A DNA stretch of 64,000 nucleotides from Serinus canaria (Eukaryota > Chordata > Aves > Passeriformes > Fringillidae): the NCBI RefSeq assembly GCF_022539315.1, contig NC_066326.1, positions 20,538,601 through 20,602,600 on the forward strand, given 5' to 3'. The stretch's first letter is position 1; each line of letters begins with the position of its first letter. Shown here one piece after another: positions 24,801-37,155 of the stretch. The translations under genes were made by a program, and so were the position numbers. Under the pieces are notes generated by a model. That model worked only from the letters and a program-made list of their open reading frames with translations. It was not told where the DNA came from and searched no databases.

Positions 24801-27800
24801 AATTTAATAATCTTTCCAATAAAGTGTTATTGTTTCACAAAAAAACCCCTTCAACATATGCATACAACAGTAACGAATTTAGAGCTGATTTACCACTACA
24901 ACAAATCAGATTAGTTCTTCTTTTGTTATTACTGTCCCTCTTTTCCAACCTTAAGTTAATAACCAACAATTTCTTCTAGTCTACCTACTTGGATGCTTCA
25001 CTAAATACACACTGAGCCAGGAACAGATCTACCCTCATGATACGAGGTTTTGTGGAAAAGCAAGCATTAACCTCAGTGTTTTAGCATCAGCCAAAAATGA
25101 CACATTAACATTTCACTGCTTTTGAGATTTAAGTGCTGCATTTTTCCTCTGCTATGACCAAACCCCACCATATATGCTGTGACAGTACTAGCACTAGCTC
25201 GACACTTTCAGATTATGCTGAGAAGAAGGTAGCAAGACACTTGATACAGCATCCTTGGGGCGACTGTATTCTTACAAACAGTGACCTTGGCAAATGCTCC
25301 CAGACACAGCATTTCTAGAAGATATCAAGATAAGGCTCCTTCATTCTGCAGGATTCTGTATGATGTCCAGGTACCCTTGCAAATTAAGTCATAGAAACAC
25401 TGGTTGAGAACCTATTTTCAACCCTGCCATTAAGGAAAATAGGAAAAAGAATCACCACTAGTAGGCTATTTAAAACAAGATCAGAAAGACAGCAGGAAAC
25501 ATCAACACCTACTGGGAATGCCCTACCATAACTTCCACAGTTCTAACAAGGAAGGTTGGTAAAGTAAGGATGACAATATTAGTTCACATATGACCCCATC
25601 ACTTTGGGCAGGAATCCCAGAGGAATGGCAAGACCCCAAGAGCCAGGGCCAAGCATCGATGCTGCCCTCCTTGCTCTGAGGCTCTGTGACAATCTCTGCA
25701 CACTGAGCAAGTCACACACTCTTCCTGTGCAGAGCAACATTTTGCTTAAAACCAGTCCAATCCTCCAGTCCTGGATAAACCACTTTTAATCAGGCCACAT
25801 CAGTTTATCTCTGCTCTCAAGTTCAAGGCTCCACTGGCATCAGATGCTTGGGTGACTTTTCTGATTCTGAGCCTCCAGCCATCACCAACAACTCCCAAGA
25901 AAAATCAAATCTATAAACAAAAGTGTAAATGCGCAACCTTAGAGGCACCAAGGCTCATCAGCAGAAAACGAGCCTTTTGCCCTGTTTCTTTTTAAATAGG
26001 AAGCACTCTCGGGAAAAGAGAAATCTTTGTGTTTACCAGTACATTCAAAACTCAAGGATTCCTGCAGGAGCAAACCTGACATAACTTCAGGATAATACAG
26101 ATCTTTAAAAAAAAAGGCAAAAACTTGCAATTCAGAAGCAATATGAGCACTTAATATATTTACAAATAAAGTGTGTGGGGGTATGTTAATCTTTCTCTTT
26201 CTGAAGTTTCCACCTTCACCACTACAAGGTGTTGGATAAAATCTAAAAATTTTGACAATATGTTCCTGACATTTGAAAAAAGAGACAACCAGTAGCACAA
26301 GATCTTAGAAGAAAGAGCTTTTTCTTGTGGAAGCCTCTTACATGAGAACAATCAAAGTCAAGTGCAGAACATGCCAGATAATCAATTTTGTTTGTAAATT
26401 TAGGAACCTTCATATTAAAACAATTAGATTTCCTGTCAGGTCACTGCTAAAGCAAAGCTGTGCTAAACCTTTACTCCTCCTCGTTTAGTTGGCTTGAAGC
26501 CAGTCGTTCCCAAGCCAACTTCATCCTCTAGCCTTCACATTTTGCTTCCTTATAGTACCTTTTCCCCGCCTTTGCCTTTCTACAGTTATTACAGACCTCT
26601 TGGCTTGCCAGGCTAACTGAGCTAGGGTCCAGCCTTGCTTTAGAAGCAAGGTTCTCCTTTCACTGACTCACTCTGGTGGCCCTTCGTGATATGTTCTTCT
26701 GTTTTAAAGACAACTGTCAGGGCACTCCCTGCACCCAGACAAGTCCCTGCTGCTCCTGGGTGCTTGACTCCTCTGCAGCAGAATAGGAATGATTTTTGGT
26801 GACTGGCTGTTATTTGCAATTGTGCACCATAAGCCTTAACACAATCTCAAAGCAGTTCAGCCCACTGTTTATGAAATGCAAACAGAACTTGCCAACATCT
26901 CAGTTCAGGCTGGCTCCTTACCAAACTAATCCAAACTTAAAATATCAGTGTGCTGGTTGAAATAACAGTGCTTACAGGACTGACCATATCAATGTCAGTG
27001 CAAACCTTGTGACACTGAGTGTGTGACCAATGCCACGGGACAGAGTAAGAGAATTGGAGCAAGTGGATCTGGAAGTCACCAGGAAATACGTCTGCTTCCT
27101 TGCTCCAAAATAGGAGCAATGATTTTTACACTAATCCTGACAGACCTGCACACAGCTCCAGAGAGCCTGCCTAAGGAATATTTGTCAATGCCTAACTACT
27201 CTTAGTTAGAAAGGTCTCCCTGCTCTCTAACCTACATGTCCCTGGTTTCATTTTGAGCCCATTAATAATTTGCCTGTACATGGTGGCCAGAAAGATTCAT
27301 TCACTGAAGTCCTCCTTTAAGAAAGTGTTTGGGTTGTTTATCAGATACTATTCTTCAAATGGACAAACCACCTCTCACTATCAACAACATACCTGAGATC
27401 TCTCTGTGCTGTCATAACCATGTGCTGGATTCTGAAGGACCAGTTCCACATCTTTCTTGAAGTGAGATGCAGGCAGTGGTTTGCACCAGTAGCCTGTGGC
27501 CAGTTATCCAAGGGAAGTGCCCAACATTTTGTACAGCAAGGTTGGGGAATATCATCTGAGAGCAGAGTCCATGGCTCACAACTCCCCTACTGATACATGT
27601 CCCTGCTTTTGGGAAGAGCAGAGCCCCAGCAGGTGTTCAACAGATTCTTAGGTAAAATGAATCTGAAAAGCAGGCATTGCATTGCAATACTCAGTACCAG
27701 CTGAGGTTAATGTGAGTGCTGAGACTTTGAGCCATAGGTTTAGTTTACCTCTGGGATCAGGTACACAATACAGCACTAACTCATTTTCTGTAAAACCTTT

Positions 27801-29344
27801 TGGGTTTTGGTGCACATGGTCTGCCTTAGAGCCATGGGACAAGGCACTCCAAAGGCAACAGGCACTGCAGCATTTGGGATATTAATCTTTCAACAGAAAC
27901 AGCTTTTCACAACGGCCTGAAGAGGTTCATACATCCCTCCTAAAGCAACACCTCAGAGGAGGAACTGCAACCTCCTCTCCCAGCAACTGTGTTCATAGGC
28001 AACTGTGTTCACCTGGGCCAGCCCACTTGTGTACATCTCCCTCCACCCCACTGCTCTATGCATGTCGTGGCTGCTGTCACTGCCCACCATGGCAAGGCAG
28101 GTGGCCAGGCAGACAAAAAAGGTGCTGCTCAGAGCAGCAGCCAAAGAGCAGCATTGATCCTGCATCCCACCTGGTAGGCAGAGAAAGGGCAAGGACTTTC
28201 TTCACAATTCACTGCAAATGTAATGCAAAAGGAGAAAGAGTAATTCAGGCAAAATCCTACCCAAAGGGACAAAATCCTCCAAGCCCCACCTCACACTGAA
28301 GATTCAAGCCAGCTCCACTTAGGTGAAGGAACCAAGGTGGGGGGGGATAAGAGAGAGGGGGATAAGAAGGCTTCCCTGCTCTGACTGCATATTGCCGGCA
28401 GCTCCTGAACTGTGAGCTTGTCCCTTTCCATAACCATCCATTCCAATATATCCCAACTCCTCCCTCCTTCCCTCCCTCAGTCATCCTGAGTCACCCTTCT
28501 TGCAAGCATCCATTCATTTCCTTTGTCTTCCCTGGTAAAACACTTGGAGTGCCATCCCAATTTTCTGCTGCACTGACGTTACTTTATTATTTACCTCCCA
28601 GAAAAAAAAGCCCAAACCCAAAAAGCCAAGCAGTCCAACATGATTTCCAGCAGTAGCCAAATTCAACCTGACACCAGCTGGGGGTGTGTCAGGTTCCAGG
28701 CTACTGCAGAGTCCCAAGGATAACCCGCCCATGAGAAATCAGCTGGGCAGAAAGCCCCGGCATGCCCAACAAGACAGATGCAGAACAAGCAGGGTTCACT
28801 GATCTTAAGACCTTGATTAACTCTTTCCCGAGCTGCATTTTCCCCTCTGCTGTGTCCAAACAGTAGTGAACACTAGGCAAACATTTGAGATCAAGCAGAC
28901 CAATCAGTGTCTGCAACAATCCCATTCCCTTTGCCCTGTGTGCTGGTGTGGAATGCCAAGCTCACTGTTCTCCACCACTCACAGTTTCACTGCAGACAAC
29001 AGCTCTTGTTGTTCCTCATGCCCACGTTGTGTAACTGTGCCTCTGCATGTGGACAGAGCTCTCCATGACCAGCTTGCACTGCATTGCCCCATGTGCATTT
29101 ACAGCAGTTTAGAGAGGAAGGAACATTAGGAACTCTTTCCTATGAATCCTTCTTGTCCTCAATAGCACAGGCAATCAAGCAACAACCTGTGCAAGAACAA
29201 CTTGTGCATGGGAAGAAAAGGCCCTAATGGCAGACTGACCTGCAGTCAAGTCTGCAGTCACTCTTTACAAGAGGCTCTGTTACAATTCCCTGTTTCCAAT
29301 CAGCTCAAGTTACTCACGCAACAAGCCTGGCAACAAATGAGATA

Positions 29345-29583
29345 GGACAAGAGGAGATGGCCTAAGGCTGCACTAAGGGAGGGTCAGGTTGAATATCAGG
29401 AAAAAATTCTTCACAGAAACTGTTGTTCCTGCCCAGCACAGTGGTAGAGTCACCATCCCTAGAAGTATCCAAAAAATGCATGGATTTGGCACTTTGGGAC
29501 ATGGTCTAGTGGTGTGGGTGGTGCTGGGGTGGTTGAACTTGATGGTCTTAAGAGATCTTTTCCAACCTTAATGTGTCTGAATC
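29345..29583 (+). mobile_element. CR1 LINE 3' end (third subfamily)
   Basis: Forward CR1: 'gggagggtcaggttgaata', 'gtagagtcaccatccctag', 'ggacatggtctagtggtg', ending 'gatcttttccaaccttaatg'. Same subfamily as 58288-58555. Confidence 0.88.
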
Positions 29584-31957
29584 TGTTTGCCCATGCCAGT
29601 TAACAGAACAGGAGGGCAGTGCCCACAGGGCCCCCAGGAGCCTCATGGCCATCACCACCACCCACTGATCCCATTACAGTTTATCTTCCATCCCCAAAAT
29701 ACCCACACTGGTCTTGCTAAACAGATTTCACAGCAGGTAACCCAACAAATCCTTGCGTTCCTGCTCTGCCCCATGACCCCTGCTTGGCCAGACCGCTCTC
29801 CCTGAGCTGCTGCCCTACAGACAAAGCCTGGTCCCATGGAGATGCCCCAGCCCACCCTGCACAGGGAGAACAGGGAGATGCAGAGGCCACACAGGGAGAC
29901 ACACCTGCAGCCATCTCTGTCCAAGTTTCATTTCTGATGATAAAAGAAGATATCTGAATACATTCCTCACAAGATAGCCTCAATTTCTCAGCAGCAGCTG
30001 AGAACTACTCTCTGTCACAGAAGAATCTGCTCGATTTTTTCCCATATTTTTAACTTCAGACAGAAGATCTTTAATTAACAGCAGAGTATTACATGGCACA
30101 ACCAAGTCTTATGGTGCACCTTGCATTCATTATACTAAAAGCTTGATTTGACATGCAATACTTTACTTAAATTGTTATGTAAAGTGAAGAAAAAATTTCC
30201 TCACTCAATTTAATTTGCAGGCTCTTGAGATAGAAATTCAGGAATACTTCAACCTAAAAAATTATGCAAGACAGATGGAGAGAATATAAACAATCTCTTC
30301 CAAAAAAATAGGTGTGCACTTAAATCCAGAACAAAAAATACCTCTTAAGTAACTCAGCAGAGCTTAACTAACTTAAAATAGGACTTTGAAGAAATTAAAG
30401 GAATAGGTCTATTCAAAATAAATAAATATTTTCTGTGCCATTAGTAACTGAAATCCCTTACAATAGGGAAACCCATTGCAAAGAACAATTATCTGGAAAT
30501 AGACAGATGAAGCACAATGAGTTATCCCATAAAGCCCAGACAGCTTCTCTTAATTTATTAAAAACTTAGAGAATAAAACTAAACCACATTTAAAGGAAGC
30601 CACCACAGGCCCATACAGGTTAGTTTAGAGGACGTCTCATTAAACTGAGAGGAGGATATAACTAATAATTTTCTTATTGTGGCTTTTATATGTTGGCTGC
30701 TGTTCCAAGGACAGATTAAATACCACGGCTGTTTGGTTGGATATCAAATTAAAAGCTCTGTGATGACCCTTCATTCCCAATGAGACATTTTGAGTCAGTT
30801 TTTCATTTTTAAAAAAATCTATTAACTACGCAGTAGGTTTTCCAGAACATTACCCTGAATAAAAATAGTTTCAAATGACACAGAAGAAAATAGGATAGGA
30901 AACAAATACGTCAACAGAGGTTTGGGCTATGATTCAATTGAGAAACTTCCCAGATGTGCACCCTGTGGGTAAGCAAGGGGAATCCTTGGTCTTGCTATGA
31001 CACACCTGGAGCCCTACAAGCATCAGACACCAAGAACATGCACCACAATATTGAAATATTTCACCTGAAAATAAGATTTTGCAACTTAATAAACACACAC
31101 AATGAATTTCTTCTAAAAATCATGTGGGCTTGGCCTGGAATAGGATTCAGTATTTCCAACTTTCCACTATGCAGGTGATAAAGGTAACAGACCAGTCCCA
31201 ATGCACAGCTTCTGAAAGGAACCAGGAAATACAAGGTGAAAAATAAACGCCCTTACCTACTTAACATGAAAAGGAAAAAACTGAACTATGCCAGGGTAGT
31301 TTCTATTTTAATTTCCATTAGCTTTCCTAGAGCGGGAGAAACTCAAGTGAGAGTCAGAGAGTTTTCTCCCCTGAAAACTGAGACAAGGCTGGTTGAAGAG
31401 ATTTTTCTTATCACACCCCTTTCTTACTAGATAATTCCATGGGACAAAAACACATTAATTCCCCCTCTAATAATATACATGTGAAAAACATGTTATTAAA
31501 AGAGCGTTGCAGGCACTGGCCACCAGCATGCACTCCCAATTCCCGGCTACCAACACATAGCACAGGCCACATCAATCCTTCTCACTATCCCTTAATTCTA
31601 AATCCAGAAAAATTCTCCTTACCCTTTCCACTCTTTCAATTAGCCTGATTATAGAAATAATCTGTGAGATTTCTCACTGCAGTGTGAAGAACTAGAGCAG
31701 TGGGCAGCCTCCCTGGCTATTCAGCAGCAGCATCACACTATGCCGAGCCTTTCATCTGAAAAAAAGCTTGGTGAGAGCTTTAGATGAGAAAGTTCTCAGA
31801 GACCACACAGTTTGTGTTAGCACACTCAAAACAAACAGAATATTATCTACTGCAAATAGCATTCTTTTACCAGAACATGTTTTTTTAGTCTGCAAGGCCA
31901 AAATTCAGGTAAAGTACTTTAAAATAATTTCTGTGATATCAGCTGGGATCCCTTTAT

Positions 31958-31986
31958 AATAGGGATACCCATTTGGTATCCCTATT
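31958..31986. repeat. Inverted repeat (12-bp arms)
   Basis: AATAGGGATACC, five-base spacer CATTT, GGTATCCCTATT. Exact. Confidence 0.95.
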
Positions 31987-32026
31987 TTATTCTACAAAAT
32001 TAAAAATACACTAAATATTCCAGCTC

Positions 32027-32051
32027 TTGTAGATTATGTTAGTCTACAAGA
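32027..32051. repeat. Inverted repeat (8-bp arms)
   Basis: CTTGTAGA and TCTACAAG with a 9-base spacer, 40 bp from the 12-bp-arm hairpin at 31958. Flanked by repeated 'attaaaaat' strings. Confidence 0.8.
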
Positions 32052-33621
32052 TTAAAAATGTACCAGTCGGAGCTCTAAGAGGTTCTAAGTAGCTGTAGTA
32101 TAATTCTAGATCTATTAGAAGAGGATGCTCAGAAGGATTCAGCAAAGGACTTTTTGCAGCAGGAGGCTGAATTAGTCTTGCCATCAGATCCAGCTGATTT
32201 TCATAAAAGTCAATGGTTTCAATATCACAAAAGTGATAACAATAAAACATCAAGATCTAGACATGGATCACCATTCCATACAAAAGCCCAGACATTTTCA
32301 AGATGGGAAAAAAACTTGTGAGTCATGAAATGATTCACTTAAAATATTTTAAAGCTTTGTTTTCAGAAGCTTTCAAAATCAGAACTGTCATGAAAAATTT
32401 ATTGACTGCAATGAAACAAGAGGTTTAGCACAACCTTCAATGGAGCTGCAATTCCATTTTAAACCCCAAATTTCCTAACTTTCTAGCACCTTAGAGTATG
32501 ACAGTGAATGTTAGCAATGTCTCACACACAACACTCAAGGGAGGGCTGATTTCTCAGCTGCAGAGTAAAGACACTTCCAGATGTTTGTAAAAGCCTTAGG
32601 CAGAACTACCTAACCAGTTCACAGTCCACCTAAATGACTCCAGGCACTTTTAGAAGAAAGCACCTGAGAACTCACAAGCCAAAGAAGATTTGGCTTTTTT
32701 TCTTAAATCATTCAACCTACCAGAAGCACATTACCTATTCTATTATGAATGCCATGTACTGCAATTAATTTTCAAAGCCCGTTTGCTTCAAAACACCTTT
32801 TAACAAAGAATAATCCTCATTGCCATAATCTCATTTACTAGTTATTAAATTCAGGAGGACACTGACAAATTTAGATTCTTGTATTTATGTCACCTGTCCA
32901 AACACTTTATTATGGTAATTATTCCACATGTCTGTGTGGTCTTTTAAAGTAATGCTCACATACTTCTTAGGGACAAGCCTTAAGCAAAGCCCAAGAATAC
33001 AAAGGGCAAATGCTTGCCATGAATATGGAAGAAAACAGCAATTCAACAGTGAGACCCAAAGCAACCTAAATCAAGTCAAATCACTCCACAGACATCTTTT
33101 TGGGGATTCCACCTCCACTTGCAGTGTTGTTCCCAGATCTACCCCACATCAGCTATTAAACAAGGTGCAACACTAAAAAATGAAGCCAGAGAGCAGCTAC
33201 AATGTTCCTTAAATCAGCTTCATAAAGAAAGGCAGAATTACCAGAATATTCTCTGAAAACCAAAGGAAGCATTTGAACCTGTACTTTTCACCTCCATATC
33301 TAAGCTTAAGTACAGTAACTGTTAGAAACTGTTTCTTTTTCAACTTTTTTTTTTTAACTAAACACCTTAAAAACAGGTGAACAGGCTTTCATGACTAACT
33401 ATTCATCTGACTTAGACCTCTAAGACTAATTAACATTCCAGCATGTGTAAGATCTTCCAGTTAAACAAGCCCATCCATTTTTTTTTTTTAGTCACACAAT
33501 TAAACACTTTGCTGTGTCACAGATTATAGATTAGTGAAGGATCCTCCAAGAAAAATACATACAAAACTACTGGGAGTTTGTTATCTTGTATCAACTCAAG
33601 AAGAGCAAGAATTCTTTTATG

Positions 33622-33795
33622 GGACAAATTGTTCCCTGTGAGGGTGGGCAGGCCCTGGCACAGGTGCCCAGAGCAGCTGTGGCTGCGCCTGGATCCCTGG
33701 AAGTGCCCAAGCCCAGGCTGGACAGGGCTTGGAGCAGCCTGGGACAGTGGAAGGTGTCCCTGCCCTTGGCAGGGGGTGGCATGGGATTTTATTTA
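33622..33795 (+). mobile_element. CR1 LINE fragment with replaced 3' end
   Basis: Forward CR1 ('gtgggcaggccctggcacag', 'ggaaggtgtccctgcccttg') whose normal tail is interrupted after 'ggcatggga' by a simple AT-rich repeat of about 45 bp (ATTTAAAATTTATTTA type). Confidence 0.88.
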
Positions 33796-34699
33796 AAATT
33801 TATTTAATTTAAAATTTATTTAAATTAGGCACCAAGGACTCCACTGACAGAGAATTTCATTAGTTACCCTGCTGCCAGAAATCCATTAGATAATATACCC
33901 TATACATCTTCCAAGGCACAAAGGTCACAGTTCACAAAACATTACATTGTTATCTCTTTTTGTATTGAAAAATTAGCTTTGTGGAAATGCTTTAATGACT
34001 TCTTTCTCTAACAGAAATCATAAATTACAATTTCAACTCTAAAACTCGGAGATACTGCAAACATGATAAAGCCTGCAAAAATGCACAACATATATATGGA
34101 GCCTTGTTTTTTAAAAAAGCACTTCCAGCTACTTGCAGAAGCAGAACTGCAGTACCAAAGCATCAATAAAGCAGGCAGAAAGATAACTATCAGTCACTGC
34201 TAAGAATCAGAAACAATTATTGCACAAGACGTTATAAATTGCCTTTGTATCTTGTCTCACTAGGTGCCACCCTATTTTCCTTTGCTTCTCTGCAAATTCT
34301 GATTTCTCTCTCAGGTTCATCAGGATGTTCAGACCACCAGATGCTGTCCCAGCTGTCACTGACTGATAGTCCCAAGGCTGCACAAAGCAGTGCCCAAGGA
34401 AACACCGTGCACAACTGGGAGGGTCTCTGGTGAAATGGCATCTCATCAGATTAATCATAGGAGATAACTTAATGCAATTGTTAAGATGCCCCTCTAAAGA
34501 AAAATAAGGAATGTGAAAAAAGGATAAGTGTATATACCCTGTGGCAGTGTAGAAGGTGTTAAGAGCAGAATCGTGTCCTTTTAACTTTTAGAGGGGTGGC
34601 AGAAGACAGGAAAGAGAAGGAATGATAAGGAAAAAAGTCACTTAAACTGCTTATTAAAAGTCCACAGGAAAGCTTTTGTGAGGTAGCATCCATTTTACT

Positions 34700-34905
34700 A
34701 ATAAAGCCTTCCTAACAAGACAGTTGAGGGTGATGAGGCACTGACACAGGTAGCTCAGAGCCCCATCGCTGAACATGTTCAAGGCCAGGTTGGATGGAGC
34801 TTGGGACAACTTGGTGTAGTGCAAATTGTCCAAGCCCATGGCAGGGGACTGAAATGTGATGGTCTTTAAGTTCCTTTATAACCCAAACCCTTCTGTGATT
34901 CTAAA
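34700..34905 (+). mobile_element. CR1 LINE 3' end
   Basis: Forward CR1: 'agggtgatgaggcactgaca', 'caaggccaggttggatggag', 'cccatggcaggggactg', ending 'cccttctgtgattct'. Confidence 0.92.
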
Positions 34906-35250
34906 AATGTCAAAGGCAGGCAGGAAGGGGCTGTTGAAACACCCTGTAACTAATCCCTAACCTGTAACAAAGCCAGACCAGCGTCAGTCACACCTATCAC
35001 ACCCAGAGAATGTGGGGTGCAGTAGCAACACTGGATTTAATTTTCAGGGCCCAAGTTTGTAAAGTGTGTATTTTTCATGTGTCCTGCTTGGACACAGCCA
35101 ACTTTCCCAGGCACAGATCTTCCCATTCCAGGCACTCTCCATCAGCAGCTCCATGCTGAGAGATTCCCTGCCAACATGGCTACAACGCCAGCAGTGTTAG
35201 TTATAAATGGGGCTGTCATTCAGCAACATCACAAATAAAAGGAAGAAAAA

Positions 35251-35288
35251 GTCTGGATAGTATTTGTGTGGCTAAAATCAAATCCCCA
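35251..35288. repeat. Short dispersed repeat, copy 1
   Basis: Contains GATAGTATTTGTGTGGCTA followed by AATCAAATCC. The same string occurs again at about 37112-37155 in the same orientation. Family not recognised. Confidence 0.75.
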
Positions 35289-37111
35289 GTCCCCTCCTTG
35301 TGGCAGTTACTTTTGAATACCCAGGCTTCATTGCACCAAGCGTCTCATTTCACACTGAATAGCCTCAAAACACAGCCATGCAGCAAACATTCTTTGAAGC
35401 CCACAGGTGCATAGGCCTGAGCTTGTTATCTCCTTCCCTCAAACAAAAAACATGGTTTATATATACTATAAAAAGTATATCCATGCTTCAGTAAATGATG
35501 CTGTATTTAAAGTTTTAGTGTTACTTAGAGAAAGAATTGCTCTAATAGTTTTGTAGCTTTACTGGTTAAAAACTTGTCATTATATATTCAACCAAGTGAA
35601 CAGATACACATTTTAATCACACTTTTTAATCACTAACTGTTTCTCATGGTCAGGGATGTCAGCCTCTCATCAAAGCCTTCCATGTTAGCAGCCCCTGTGG
35701 GGATGTTGTGTACCTACTGCATGGCAGGAGAATGGGTTCTGACAGAGTACTCATGAGTGAGGACAGAAATTCAAGCTGTCAAGTCCTAAACATAAAAATT
35801 ATCATTTATTCCAGCAAGTTAAAGAGACATTTCACTTCCCTCTCCTAACCAGTTTTTTGCTACAAGTTTCTTCTTTCTGTACTTTGAAAAAAAGGCTTAA
35901 TCCTCTGGCTCAGAGAGGGATTCAGAGCTGCCTATAGCCTACAGGAAGCCGCAGTGTGCCTCCACAGCAGTATCTGGTATCACGTGGGAATCTATCCAGT
36001 CGGCTTAATTTAACATGAGACTGTAAAAATAAGGCATAAAATTGACCTGGGTCCAAATGAACTCTGCTGAAGGCACCTGGGACTCTGACAGCCAGTCCTC
36101 AGCTGCCAGCACACTGAGGGCTCTGTGCCTTTCCTCAAGGTAAGGTGCCTGCAACAGCTCCAGCCTCCAGCACACGCCCCAGATGGCTTCAGCCTTGAAA
36201 TGTGCACCCCCCACCATGTATGAGCACAGCTGGAACTCAGAAATTAACTCTTCATCTGTTCCTCAAACTGCACATCCATCACATAGAGACAGAGCTGAGT
36301 GATGACACCTACTCTCCTCTAACATGACACCTGGAAGAGGTATTGCCCATCCTCCGTCCCACAATGGCCAAACTTAGATTAAAGAACTTACACCAGGAGG
36401 GGAGATTCATTCCCAGCTCCCCTCACATGTGCAAGGCTCATTGAAGCCTTTACCAAGCCATCTTAAACTACTACCCTTGCAGCTAAGGAAAGAGGGAGGG
36501 GCACAGCTCCTGCAATTTCATGCTTTGAAAACAGAAGAGTCCGTCATTCTTAGCAAAATAAGTGTTATAACTGAGATAAAAGCAAGTCCATTTCATTAGT
36601 GTGACACTTGCTTTATTATCTACAACTCTCCAAACACACACTGATATGAAAGAGAAACAAAACAAGTTCAGATGCAAACAACCATGCCTGTTTTCCTTAA
36701 TTAATCAGCAAAGCCTAGAACAAAACAAGCCTATTTTGATAATATTTGGCTCTTGTAAAACTACTGATTCCAGTGTTTCAGCAGAGTGCTGCACAGGCCA
36801 GCAGCAAAGAGCTACATCCACTGGAAATGTTGTGTTTACCCACCCCCCCCCCCACATTCTGAAGCATTCTGTTGGAACAGCAGGACTGATTCTGCTCTGT
36901 CAAGCACCAGAGCTGCACCAGCTCTGGCCAGCACAATGGGGCACCTGAAATGCTCCTCTAACTGAAGCAGTTCAGCATCAGGAAAGGCAACATGAAAAAG
37001 CTGCTTATTGTATAAAAATCTGGAATAAACACCACAACTTTAATCCATTGAGCACGCGCTAGTGAGAGAAGGGAACATCCATCTCAGAAGCAGATAGAGG
37101 CAGGGCCTGGT

Positions 37112-37155
37112 CCAGATAGTATTTGTGTGGCTAGAATCAAATAAATCAAATCCTG
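37112..37155. repeat. Short dispersed repeat, copy 2
   Basis: Second copy of the 35251 string, with an extra 'AAATCAAAT' expansion before the final AATCC. Separation about 1.86 kb. Confidence 0.75.
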
